NCBI GenBank assembly: GCA_002841335.1
Contig: PHEY01000002.1
Location: forward strand, 1-64,000
Source: Actinobacteria bacterium HGW-Actinobacteria-2
Lineage (GTDB): Bacteria > Actinomycetota > Actinomycetes > Propionibacteriales > Propionibacteriaceae
Direction: 5' to 3'
DNA length: 64,000 bases
A model generated the notes under the pieces. That model worked only from the letters and a program-made list of their open reading frames with translations. It was not told where the DNA came from and did not search any database. The translations under genes and the position numbers were made by a program. Positions 8,952-16,608 of this stretch are shown piece by piece (position 1 is the stretch's first letter; each line of letters opens with the position of its first letter).

Positions 8952-10250
8952 CTACTTCAGCAGGTCGGTCAGCTTCGTCTGTAGGCCCGTCAGGACGGTC
9001 ACCGCCTGCTCCTTGCCGGCAACCACCGGCACCAGCGCGGCCGCTATGGCCTGGTTCAGTTCCGCGTAGTGCGTGGTGACCGGGAGCGGGCGCGCCGATG
9101 CCAGCGCGGCGTCGAACACCGGCAGGGTAGGCACCTGCTTGACCAGCGCGGCGTCCTGATACAGCCCGGCCTGCACCGGGGCGAAGCCGTTGGCCGCGAG
9201 TTCACGCTGGGTCGCCGGGGTGCCCAACCATCGGATCACGTCGGCGGCGGTGGTGTCATTGCGACCGTAGGTCGACAGGCTCAGTTGCAGGCCGCCCGCG
9301 TTGGGCACGGCCGCGCCTCCCGGACCGACCAAGGCCGCCACCCCGACCCGTCCGGCCACCGAGGACGAACCGTCGGTCGCCTCGAGCATCCGGGCGTCGA
9401 CGAGGGGGCCGCGCAGGAAGATCAGCTTGCCGTTGGCGAACGCCTCGGCGGCCTCACCGTCGTCCCAGGTCAGCGAGTCGGCGACGATGGTGCCGATCTT
9501 CACCGCACTCACCAGACGATCGACGCCGACCGCAGCTTCGGCCGTGCCCAGGGTCGGTTGCCCCGAGGGACCCAGCACGCTGCCGCCGGCGGCGTTGATC
9601 GCCTCGATCACATTCCCGGTCAGCGGATCGGACGCACGCAGCCCCGTCCCGTAGCAGCCCGCGGTGACCTCCGGTTGAGTTCGTAGCTGGTCACAGGTTG
9701 CGGTCAGCTCGGTCCAGGTCGTCGGCACCTTGCCCCCGACGCGCGACAACAAGTCCTTGCGGTAGTACAAGACACTGGCCTCGGCGGTCACCGGGTAGCC
9801 GTAGCGCACGCGGTCTGCGGTCCCGGCCGCGGCTGGTCCGGGCAGCATGGTGTCGGTGGGGAAGGTGGCGGGATCCAGTTGCTGCACCCACCCCTTGGCG
9901 CCGAACTCGGCGACCCAGGCCGAGTCCAGGGCGAGGATCGTGTTCTCGCCACTCTTGGCGGCCGCATCTTGAGCGAGCTGATCGTGGCGAACCGTCGGAT
10001 CGGCCGACAGTGCCCGGATCGTCACCGGCTCGGTGGGGTGCGCGCTGTTCCAGCTGGCTGCCAGCTTCGTCCAGGCCGCGGCGTTGACGTCGGGCACGGC
10101 AAGCATCACCGGCCCCCGCTCCGGGGCTCTCGTGGTCGCCGGACTGGCCGACGGAGTCGGGCTGGGGCTGGAGGTGCAGCCGACAGCGGCCAGCGCGAGC
10201 GCTGCAACCAGCAGCGTCCGACCGGCTCGCCGGGTGGTGGTGCGCCTCAC
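8952..10250 (-). CDS. ABC-type sugar-binding lipoprotein (orphan)
   Basis: Extracellular solute-binding protein of 432 residues. The lipobox is LAAVGC with Cys25, followed by a Ser/Pro/Thr-rich tether. The body has the family-1 solute-binding pattern, including YGYPVTAEASVLYYRKDL and a late NGFAPVQAGLY segment, consistent with maltose/trehalose-type binding proteins. No permease or ATPase gene adjoins it, so it may feed the importer encoded near 13-14 kb or one elsewhere. The GTG start at 10250 overlaps the DUF3618 stop (GTGA), an odd coupling partner. The beta-amylase gene follows downstream. Confidence 0.85.
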   Translation of the reverse strand: MRRTTTRRAGRTLLVAALALAAVGCTSSPSPTPSASPATTRAPERGPVMLAVPDVNAAAWTKLAASWNSAHPTEPVTIRALSADPTVRHDQLAQDAAAKSGENTILALDSAWVAEFGAKGWVQQLDPATFPTDTMLPGPAAAGTADRVRYGYPVTAEASVLYYRKDLLSRVGGKVPTTWTELTATCDQLRTQPEVTAGCYGTGLRASDPLTGNVIEAINAAGGSVLGPSGQPTLGTAEAAVGVDRLVSAVKIGTIVADSLTWDDGEAAEAFANGKLIFLRGPLVDARMLEATDGSSSVAGRVGVAALVGPGGAAVPNAGGLQLSLSTYGRNDTTAADVIRWLGTPATQRELAANGFAPVQAGLYQDAALVKQVPTLPVFDAALASARPLPVTTHYAELNQAIAAALVPVVAGKEQAVTVLTGLQTKLTDLLK

Positions 10251-10555
10251 CGATCGCGGAAGATCGAACGGAGCACCACGGCGAACGTCACTGCGCCTGC
10301 GGCCGCGGCCAACACCAGGGCGACCCGCTCGATCCGGACGCCCTTTTCGTTGACCAACTGGTCCTTCACCTTGTGATAGCCGGAATCCACGAAATCCCGG
10401 GCGTCGGCGACGGTGTTGCGGACGATCGCCTTGGGGTGCACCTGGTTGATCAGCCCGGCCAGGTTCTCAGCCAGCCGATCGCGGGCGGCGGCGATGTCGG
10501 CCTCGATCTCGGCACGACTACGCGGTGGCTCCGCGGACGGGGTCTGCGCTGCCAT
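10247..10555 (-). CDS. DUF3618 domain protein
   Basis: Small 102-residue protein with the DUF3618 signature: an acidic/Ala-rich helical start (SRAEIEADIAAARDRLAENL) and a C-terminal hydrophobic helix (VALVLAAAAGAVTFAVVL) ending in basic residues, so probably membrane-attached. Function unknown; family members are actinobacterial and often sit near a bcp-type peroxiredoxin, as here (divergent, 90 bp away). It overlaps the next gene by 4 bp. Confidence 0.85.
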   Translation of the reverse strand: MAAQTPSAEPPRSRAEIEADIAAARDRLAENLAGLINQVHPKAIVRNTVADARDFVDSGYHKVKDQLVNEKGVRIERVALVLAAAAGAVTFAVVLRSIFRDR

Positions 10556-10645
10556 GACGCCTCCTTAGCACGATGGTGCCCCCAGCCTATGCCCACGCTC
10601 AGTACAGGCCCACGCTGAGGGAGGCAAATGCCTTAAGGTGGCCGC

Positions 10646-11128
10646 ATGGCTCGACTGGAGAGTGGCGACACCGCCCCCGCGTTCACCCTTCCCGACACCA
10701 ATGCTGCGCCGGTCTCGTTGGCCGACTTCGCCGGCTCCAAAGTGGTGCTCTACTTCTTCCCGGCCGCGATGACTCCCGGCTGCACGATCGAGGCCAAAGA
10801 CTTCAGCGAGGCCGTCGACCAGTTCGCCGATGCGGGCTACCAGGTGGTCGGCGTCTCGCCGGACGCCCCGGCGAAGCTGGCGAAGTTCCGCGACAAGGAG
10901 CAGCTCACCTTCCCGTTGCTCGGCGACCCGGAACGTCAGGTGTTGGACGCCTACGGCGCGTACGGCTCGAAGATGCTGTACGGCAAAGAGGTCACCGGGG
11001 TGATCCGGTCCACCTTCCTGATCGACGTGGACCCCACCGGCGTGGGCACGATCACCGACCCGCAGTACAACGTGCGCGCCACCGGTCACGTCGCCAAGCT
11101 CACCAAGCAGTTGGGCATCCGGGTCTAG
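10646..11128 (+). CDS. bcp: Thiol peroxidase of the Bcp/PrxQ family (one-Cys form)
   Basis: Cytoplasmic peroxiredoxin of 160 residues reducing hydroperoxides. The peroxidatic Cys46 is in MTPGCTIEAKDF. The second Cys found five residues later in E. coli Bcp is Lys here, and no other Cys exists in the protein, so it must work as a one-Cys enzyme with an external thiol, possibly mycothiol or mycoredoxin (inference). The gene is divergent from the DUF3618 gene. Confidence 0.92.
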   Translation: MARLESGDTAPAFTLPDTNAAPVSLADFAGSKVVLYFFPAAMTPGCTIEAKDFSEAVDQFADAGYQVVGVSPDAPAKLAKFRDKEQLTFPLLGDPERQVLDAYGAYGSKMLYGKEVTGVIRSTFLIDVDPTGVGTITDPQYNVRATGHVAKLTKQLGIRV

Positions 11129-11146
11129 CTCCCCCGCGGGGTCGAC

Positions 11147-11848
11147 TCAGGGAACGATGCCCTTCAGGGCTGCCGCCAGGGCGTCCCGGTCACCGTCGAC
11201 GTCCAGGTCGGCCGCGCTGCGTCGTCCCCACAGCAGCAGCGCCAGCTGCTCGGCGGTGCCACTCACTCGCACGGTCGGCGCCGACGCCTCGGCCGCATCG
11301 ACCACCAACTCCTCGGCCTCGCCGGACGTGAGCACGACGCGTACCTCCGGCGGCGCGGTGCGGCCCAACCGCACCTGCCGCGGCTGCATCACCGTGACCA
11401 CCTCATCGGCACAGTCCCACCACTCGTCGGGTGAGAACTCGGTGACCAAGCCAGCCGGAGTGCGCAGGTCCCACAGATGCACCATCGTCTCCAGAGCCTG
11501 CCGGCGGTGCCAGAACGCTCGGGTGCCGACCCGCGGCTCCTCGGCCGGACGATCGTCGTCCAGCAACGTCCAACACGGCTCGTCCGGATCGAGCTCGCTC
11601 AAAGTGGTGAACAGCACCGACGCGGCGGTGCGATAGTGCGCCACCAGGTCGTCTCCGGGTTCGAGGCGGACCTTGGGTCCACCGGCCCGACGAGCGGCCC
11701 AGGTGTAGATGTCGGCCAAGTGCAGAGCCAGGTCCCGCGCCGTCCAATCCCCGCAGGTGGGGATCGGCAGATCGGGGTCGATCTCGCCGAGGGAATCGGC
11801 GAAACGCCGTTGGTAGTCGCCCAGTCGCTCCAAGTGAGTAGCTGCCAT
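11147..11848 (-). CDS. Maleylpyruvate isomerase-family mycothiol-dependent protein
   Basis: DinB/MDMPI-fold protein of 233 residues. The N-terminal helix bundle carries PIPTCGDWTARDLALHLAD, where His and Asp would help bind metal, with AFWHRRQALETMVHLWD further on. A C-terminal domain with VRVSGTAEQLALLLWGR is the MDMPI_C pattern. Members use mycothiol, supporting an actinobacterial host. The specific substrate is unknown. It is convergent with bcp. Confidence 0.85.
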   Translation of the reverse strand: MAATHLERLGDYQRRFADSLGEIDPDLPIPTCGDWTARDLALHLADIYTWAARRAGGPKVRLEPGDDLVAHYRTAASVLFTTLSELDPDEPCWTLLDDDRPAEEPRVGTRAFWHRRQALETMVHLWDLRTPAGLVTEFSPDEWWDCADEVVTVMQPRQVRLGRTAPPEVRVVLTSGEAEELVVDAAEASAPTVRVSGTAEQLALLLWGRRSAADLDVDGDRDALAAALKGIVP

Positions 11849-11952
11849 GGCTCAGGGTAACTCCACGCTCACCGATTGGCGCGATTCACTAGGCGTAACT
11901 CGGGGCCAGTAGGCTCATAGGTAGCCAGTGTTGCCGATGTGAGGACGCGTCC

Positions 11953-12552
11953 ATGAGTTCGATCGATCTTTATCTGTGTCGCCATGGCCGCACTCCGTTG
12001 AATGCGGCCGGACGTCTACGCGGCCGCCTGGACCCTGATCTCGACCTGGTGGGTCAGTCCGAAGCCCGCGATCTGGCCGATCTGCTCAGCCCCCTGCAGC
12101 CCACCCGCGTGGTGTCCAGCCCGTTGGGCCGCGCCCGTCAGACCGCGACGCCGATCGCGGTCGCCGGTGGTCTGGGAGTCGAGTTCGACGGACGTCTGAT
12201 CGATCGCTCCTACGGCCAGTTCGACGGTGCCCTGCGCGAGGACCTGATCGCCCAGTACGGCTCGATCAATGCCGCCCCCGGCCTGGAGCCCGAAACAGAG
12301 GTCGCCGAGCGGAGCGTCGCGGCCCTCACCGATCTGGCTCTCAGCGGCGCGTCCGGTCCGATCGTGGTGGTGACCCACGACGCGGTGCTGCGCTACGCGC
12401 TGGACGCGTTGGTTCCCGACTACACCCCCACGGAGCTGCTGCCACCGCGGACCGGCTCGTGGGCGTTGCTGCGCTATACCGACGGCGTCTGGGAACTCAT
12501 CCAGGCCGACAGCAAGGACGACCCGATCGAGACCGCACTGGCCGAGCGCTGA
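11953..12552 (+). CDS. Histidine phosphatase (phosphoglycerate mutase-like) family protein
   Basis: 199-residue member of the RHG family. The phospho-acceptor motif LCRHGRT is at residues 9-15, and the second catalytic His is in VVVTHDAVLRYAL. Length fits small broad-specificity phosphatases or cobalamin-type phosphatases; no cofactor pathway genes adjoin, so the substrate is open. ATG at 11953. Followed by a strong bidirectional hairpin. Confidence 0.88.
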   Translation: MSSIDLYLCRHGRTPLNAAGRLRGRLDPDLDLVGQSEARDLADLLSPLQPTRVVSSPLGRARQTATPIAVAGGLGVEFDGRLIDRSYGQFDGALREDLIAQYGSINAAPGLEPETEVAERSVAALTDLALSGASGPIVVVTHDAVLRYALDALVPDYTPTELLPPRTGSWALLRYTDGVWELIQADSKDDPIETALAER

Positions 12553-12577
12553 GGCACGACACAGACCCAAGACACAG

Positions 12578-12614
12578 CAGTGGGGCCCGGACGGTGGACG
12601 TCCGGGCCCCACTG
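12578..12614. terminator. Bidirectional terminator hairpin
   Basis: A 16-bp perfect stem (CAGTGGGGCCCGGACG and its complement) with a 5-nt loop lies between the convergent histidine phosphatase gene and the sugar-permease gene. It can serve both strands. Confidence 0.85.
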
Positions 12615-12624
12615 TGTTGTGCGA

Positions 12625-13520
12625 TCAGCCCTTCACACCGCCAGCCAGCAGGCCACGGACGAAGTAGCGCTGGAGGGAGAGGAACACGACCATCGGCACG
12701 ATCATCGAGATGAAGGCCGCACTGGAGAGCAGATGCCACTTGCTGCCGAAGCTGCCCGACAGACCGGCGGTCACCGCCTGATCGGCATGTACTCCGGAGC
12801 AGCGAAGGTCAACGCCACCAGCAGGTCGTTCCAGACCCACAGGAACTGGAAGATCGCGAACGACGCGATCGCCGGCACCAACAGCGGCAACAACACTTGG
12901 AAGAACACCCGCACGTGACCGGCGCCGTCCACCCGGGCGGCCTCGATCAGCGAGCGAGGAATCTCCTTCATGAAGTTGTGCAGCAGGAAGATCGCCAACG
13001 GCAACCCGAAGATGGTGTGCGACAGCCACACCGTCCAGTAGGTGTTGGCGAGCCCCCAGTTCACGTACTGGGTCAGCAACGGCACCAGCGTGACCTGAAT
13101 CGGCACCACCTGGAGCGCGAAGACGAAGGCGAACAACAGGTTGCGGCCCTTGAAGTCGATCCAGGCGAAGGCGTAGGCAGCCAACAACGCCAGGATGATC
13201 GGGATGACCACCGCTGGAATCGTGATGATGAACGAGTTGAAGAACGAGTTCAACAGGTTGTTGGTGCCCAAGGTGTCGACGTAGTTGTCGATCGTGAAGT
13301 CCGGCTTGGCAAAGGCCGTCCACCAGCCGGTACGCCGAATGTCGGCTTGGGTTCGGAACGAGGTGATCAACAGACCAGCGGTCGGAACCGTCCAGAACAC
13401 CGCGATGATCACCGCGATCAGCGAGGCGGCCGGCGAGGTGAGTCGGGTCTTGGCATCGACCTGACGCTGCTCTCTGCGGGTCAGCTTGCGGGTCGTTGCG
13501 GGGCGCATTTCGTCGCTCAT
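12625..13520 (-). pseudogene. Carbohydrate ABC permease (MalG-like), interrupted by a frameshift
   Basis: Second inner-membrane permease of a CUT1 importer. From ATG 13520 the reading frame gives about 249 residues with the EAA loop EAARVDGAGHVRVFFQ, then hits TGA just after APEYMPIRR. The rest of a normal MalG tail (AGLSGSFGSKWHLLSSAAF through YFVRGLLAGGVKG) continues in another frame to a TGA at 12625-12627. Total span is 896 nt, one base short of a 298-codon gene plus stop, so a single-base deletion near 12777-12786 explains everything. The gene is otherwise intact and unlikely to be old debris, so either a very recent mutation or a sequencing error. It overlaps the upstream permease by 4 bp. 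Confidence 0.85.
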
Positions 13521-14494
13521 CGCTCCCCCTCCGAGATCCGCATCTGGCGGACGTTGTAGACGATGATCGGCACGATCATGATGAACAGCAGGACCGCGAG
13601 GGCCGCGCCGATGTCAGGACGTCCCTGGACGAAGCTCTGGGTGTAGAACTCCTGCGCCACGATCGAGCTGTCGAAGTTGCCGCCGGTCATCGTGTAGACG
13701 ATGTCGAAGGACTTCAGCGTGCCCATGGCGATCGTGGTCAACACCACGATGATCGCCGGACGCACGCTCGGCACGGTCACCCACCAGAACAGCCGGACGC
13801 CGACCGCACCATCCATCTTGGCGGCCTCGATGGTCTCGTCCGGGATGGCCTTGATCGCCGCCGACAACACCGTCATGGCGAAACCGGCCTGGATCCAGAT
13901 CATGACGATGATCATCATGAACGTGTTCAGTGGCGGGTTCAGCAGCCACGGCTGCGGCGTACCGCCGAGCCAGACCACCACCTGATTGAGCAGACCGATC
14001 TGATCTTTGCCGGGCTTCATGTCGTACATGAACTTCCAGATGATGGAGGCACCCACCATCGAGATCGCCATCGGCAGGAAGATCAGCGTCTTCGCGAACT
14101 TTTCCACCCGGGTGCGGTCGACCAGCACGGCGTAGACCAGGCCGAGCGCGGTAGCCGCGAGTGGAACAACCACCACCCAAGCCAGGGTGTTGCGCAGAAC
14201 TATCAGGAAGCCTTCGTCGGTGAAGATCGTCTGATAGTTGGTCAACCCGACGAAGTCCGCCCCCGTCCGGTTGTAGAAGGAACTGCGGATCGTGAGCAGA
14301 CCGGGCCACAGCAGGCCGAAGGTGATCAGCAACAGCGACGGACCGAGGTACCCCGATACCGGGACCCATTTGGGCAGTCGCGGGCGATCGACGATGGCCA
14401 GCACGAGGCCCATCACGATCGCGAACAGCAGAATCGCCAGGAACATCACCACGAACTTCTCGGGCAATGTCTCAGGCTTGAGGATCCAGGTCAT
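13517..14494 (-). CDS. Carbohydrate ABC permease (MalF-like)
   Basis: Inner-membrane permease of 325 residues for a CUT1 importer, with several hydrophobic helices and the EAA loop EAAKMDGAVGVRLFWW that docks the ATPase. It follows the binding-protein gene on the same strand and overlaps the next permease by 4 bp. Resembles alpha-glucoside importers of the AglF type. No ATPase gene is present, which is common for CUT1 systems sharing a MsiK-type ATPase. Confidence 0.9.
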   Translation of the reverse strand: MTWILKPETLPEKFVVMFLAILLFAIVMGLVLAIVDRPRLPKWVPVSGYLGPSLLLITFGLLWPGLLTIRSSFYNRTGADFVGLTNYQTIFTDEGFLIVLRNTLAWVVVVPLAATALGLVYAVLVDRTRVEKFAKTLIFLPMAISMVGASIIWKFMYDMKPGKDQIGLLNQVVVWLGGTPQPWLLNPPLNTFMMIIVMIWIQAGFAMTVLSAAIKAIPDETIEAAKMDGAVGVRLFWWVTVPSVRPAIIVVLTTIAMGTLKSFDIVYTMTGGNFDSSIVAQEFYTQSFVQGRPDIGAALAVLLFIMIVPIIVYNVRQMRISEGER

Positions 14495-14518
14495 ATTGAG
14501 GTCCTAACCGAAGGGACG

Positions 14519-14559
14519 CGTTGGGTCCGGGCTCGCAGGTGCGACGCCCGGACCCAACG
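14519..14559 (-). terminator. Intra-operon hairpin between binding protein and permease genes
   Basis: A 14-bp perfect stem (CGTTGGGTCCGGGC and its complement) with a 13-nt loop lies just after the binding-protein stop. Such hairpins usually attenuate read-through or protect the upstream mRNA so that the binding protein is made in excess. Confidence 0.7.
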
Positions 14560-14573
14560 AATCTCCTTGCGAG

Positions 14574-15950
14574 TTACTTAGCCGGCCAGGACTTCTCGAT
14601 GGCGTCAGCCACTTCCTGGCTGCTCTTGTTCAGAGCGATCCAGTTGGTCATCTGCTTCCAGAAGGAACCAGCGCCCACTGCCGACGGCATCAGGTCGGAA
14701 CCGTCGAAGCGGAAGGTGGCCTTCGGGTCGGTCAGGATCTGGTACGACAGCTTGTCGACCGGCTTGACCAACTTGTTGACGTCCAGCTTCTTGTTCGCCG
14801 ACAGCCAGCCACCGTTGGGGGTGGCGTCAGCCTTGGCGTTGCTCCACTCGGGGCTGGCCAGGAAGGCCTGGAAGGCCTGAACCTCAGGCTTGTCGGAGAA
14901 CGCAGCCGCGAACTCGCCGCCGCCCAGGACCGGCTTGGAGTCGGCGCTCATGCTCGGGAAGTAGAACGCCCACACATCGCCGGTCTCGCCAACCGTGGTG
15001 CCCTTGTCCCAGTTGGCCTGGTAGAAGGACGCCTGGCGGTGCATGTAGCACTTGCCGTCAGCAACCGGAAGACCGGCTTCGGTGAAGGACGTGGTGGCAA
15101 TGGACTTCACGTCGCCCAAGCCGCCATTGACGTACTTGTCGTTCTTCAGAATGCTGCCGACCTTGTCGATCGCCGTGACGACCTTGGGATCGTTGAACGG
15201 GATGGTGTGATCGACCCACTGGTCGTACACATCGGTGCCGTTGACGCGAAGCATGACGTCCTCGACCCAGTCGGTTGCCGGCCAGCCGGTAGCGGTGCCG
15301 GACTCGATGCCTGCACACCACGGCTTCACGTCACCACTGGGGTTGTCCGCGACGATCTTGTCGCTCAGCGCGATCATCTCGTCCCACGTCTGCGGAACCT
15401 GGTAGCCCTTGTCGGCGAAAGCACTCGGGGAGTACCAGACGAACGACTTCACGTTGGCGCCCACCGGCACCGCGTAGAACTTGCCGTCCACCGAGCCGTA
15501 GGTCTTCCACGCCGGGTCGTAGTAGGTGTCGACGTTCTTGCTGGCGAGGTCGCCCGCGGGGAACACCTTGCCGGGGTTGTCCTTCACCAGCGTGGAGAGC
15601 AGGCCGGGCTGCGGGATGTAGGCGATGTCAGGGGCGTTGCCGGCCTTCAGCCGCACCGGCAGCTGAGCCTCGAAGTCGCGCGATCCTTCATACTTGATCG
15701 TCGCGCCGGTGCACTTCTCGAACGGCTTGTAGGAATCGGTGTGCGGCTTGGCCTCGGCATCGCTGGCGATCGAGGTGAAGACCGAGATGGTCTTACCGGT
15801 CAGGTCGCCGTACTGGGCGTAGGCAGCACAGTCACCGGCAGCGCTCCCTGATGCCGATGGAGTGGTGCCCGAACTGCAGGCGGCCATCGCCAACAAACCG
15901 GAAATGGAAGCAGCAGCGATCAAAACGCGAGTCACGCGTGCATGTGACAT
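14574..15950 (-). CDS. Sugar ABC transporter substrate-binding lipoprotein (alpha-glucoside type)
   Basis: Family-1 solute-binding protein of 458 residues, first gene of the importer operon. The lipobox is AMAAC (Cys25). The body includes GKTISVFTSIASDAEA, an APDIAYIPQPGLL segment and a late WPATDWVEDVMLRVNGTD region typical of AglE-like alpha-glucoside binders. A GAGGA ribosome site precedes ATG 15950. Given the secreted beta-amylase and the pullulanase in this window, maltose or maltodextrins are likely substrates (inference). Confidence 0.9.
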   Translation of the reverse strand: MSHARVTRVLIAAASISGLLAMAACSSGTTPSASGSAAGDCAAYAQYGDLTGKTISVFTSIASDAEAKPHTDSYKPFEKCTGATIKYEGSRDFEAQLPVRLKAGNAPDIAYIPQPGLLSTLVKDNPGKVFPAGDLASKNVDTYYDPAWKTYGSVDGKFYAVPVGANVKSFVWYSPSAFADKGYQVPQTWDEMIALSDKIVADNPSGDVKPWCAGIESGTATGWPATDWVEDVMLRVNGTDVYDQWVDHTIPFNDPKVVTAIDKVGSILKNDKYVNGGLGDVKSIATTSFTEAGLPVADGKCYMHRQASFYQANWDKGTTVGETGDVWAFYFPSMSADSKPVLGGGEFAAAFSDKPEVQAFQAFLASPEWSNAKADATPNGGWLSANKKLDVNKLVKPVDKLSYQILTDPKATFRFDGSDLMPSAVGAGSFWKQMTNWIALNKSSQEVADAIEKSWPAK

Positions 15951-15998
15951 TGGTCCTCACTTCTCTGTGAACGGACCCCCCGAAATGGGGGCTACTCC

Positions 15999-16018
15999 GG
16001 ACAGTAACCCCGCTGTCC
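15999..16018. promoter_or_regulatory. Candidate operator upstream of the sugar importer
   Basis: Inverted repeat GGACAG-N8-CTGTCC about 50 bp before the binding-protein start. A G/C-rich hairpin (CCCCCC, GAAAT loop, GGGGGG-like) lies between it and the gene. The regulator is not in the window. Confidence 0.3.
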
Positions 16019-16066
16019 CCCGTAAGGGCACCTCTCCACGCACAAAGTTATCAAGCTGTGACCCGT

Positions 16067-16082
16067 GGTAAATCGTGTTACC
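16067..16082. promoter_or_regulatory. Second candidate operator upstream of the sugar importer
   Basis: GGTAA-N6-TTACC, a small perfect inverted repeat about 115 bp before the importer start, in an A/T-richer patch that probably holds the promoter. Confidence 0.25.
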
Positions 16083-16144
16083 TAGCCACGACGGATGGCC
16101 TCATCGTGAGACGGATCTTGTGAAGTCGCCGCGACTACGCTATG

Positions 16145-16226
16145 TGCCGGAGAAGGGACTTGAACCCTCACGCCCGAAGGCACAGGAACCTAAATCCTGC
16201 GTGTCTGCCAATTCCACCACTCCGGC
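16145..16226 (-). tRNA. tRNA-Leu(TAG)
   Basis: Complete 82-nt class II tRNA on the minus strand. The acceptor GCCGGAG pairs perfectly with CTCCGGC, and discriminator A is at 16145. The anticodon stem CAGGA/TCCTG frames the loop TTTAGGT, anticodon TAG. A long variable arm (TGCCTTCGGGCG) identifies Leu. CCA is not encoded. Confidence 0.95.
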
Positions 16227-16295
16227 GACCGCCGTTGAGTTTAGTGGCTCTCACCCCACCCCGAAGCACCGCGAAGATCGGCCTTTCCCGCGCGG

Positions 16296-16345
16296 GCTTC
16301 GACCCTTCGATGGGCTCGAGCCAGGCCCGGCTCAACCAGCCCGCC
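16296..16345. repeat. Degenerate copy of the dispersed TCGA-rich intergenic repeat
   Basis: CTTCGACCCTTCGATGGGCT followed by CGGCTCAACCAGCCCGCC resembles, in the opposite orientation, the repeat units that follow it (they contain CGCTGGTTGAGCAG). Marked as a diverged member. Confidence 0.45.
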
Positions 16346-16346
16346 C

Positions 16347-16387
16347 CCGCTGGTTGAGCAGTGAGCGCGGCGAACGTGTCGAAACCA
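16347..16387. repeat. Dispersed repeat unit 1
   Basis: About 41 bp beginning CGCTGGTTGAGCAGTGAGCG and ending CGAACGTGTCGAAACCA. First of four near-identical units repeating every 68-69 bp between tRNA-Leu and dinB. Confidence 0.85.
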
Positions 16388-16415
16388 CCCCGCACATGCA
16401 GCCCAGTCGACCCAC

Positions 16416-16456
16416 CCGCTGGTTGAGCAGTGAGCGAAGCGAACGTGTCGAAACCA
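16416..16456. repeat. Dispersed repeat unit 2
   Basis: Same unit, with GAGCGAAGCGAACGTGTCG in the middle. The 28-bp spacers between units are related in composition (CCCCGCACATGCAGC-like) but less conserved. Confidence 0.85.
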
Positions 16457-16482
16457 CGCCGCCGGCGGCCCCGCTACCCCCA

Positions 16483-16524
16483 CCCGCTGGTTGCGCAGAG
16501 CGCGAAGCGAACGTGTCGAAACCA
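16483..16524. repeat. Dispersed repeat unit 3
   Basis: Same unit with two small changes (GGTTGCGCAGAGCGCGAAGC), ending CGTGTCGAAACCACC. Confidence 0.85.
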
Positions 16525-16551
16525 CCCTGCGGGCAGCTCAGTCACCCCCGC

Positions 16552-16593
16552 CCGCTGGTTGAGCAGAGAGCGCAGCGAAACGTGTCGAAACCA
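16552..16593. repeat. Dispersed repeat unit 4
   Basis: Same unit with one extra A (GCGAAACGTGTCGAAACC). It ends 15 bp before the dinB stop codon. Confidence 0.85.
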
Positions 16594-16608
16594 CCCCGCA
16601 CAGGCAGC

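Noticed and set aside
16347-16593. CRISPR array
   Set aside because: Only four degenerate units with related rather than unique spacers of about 28 bp, scattered relatives elsewhere, and no cas genes in the window.
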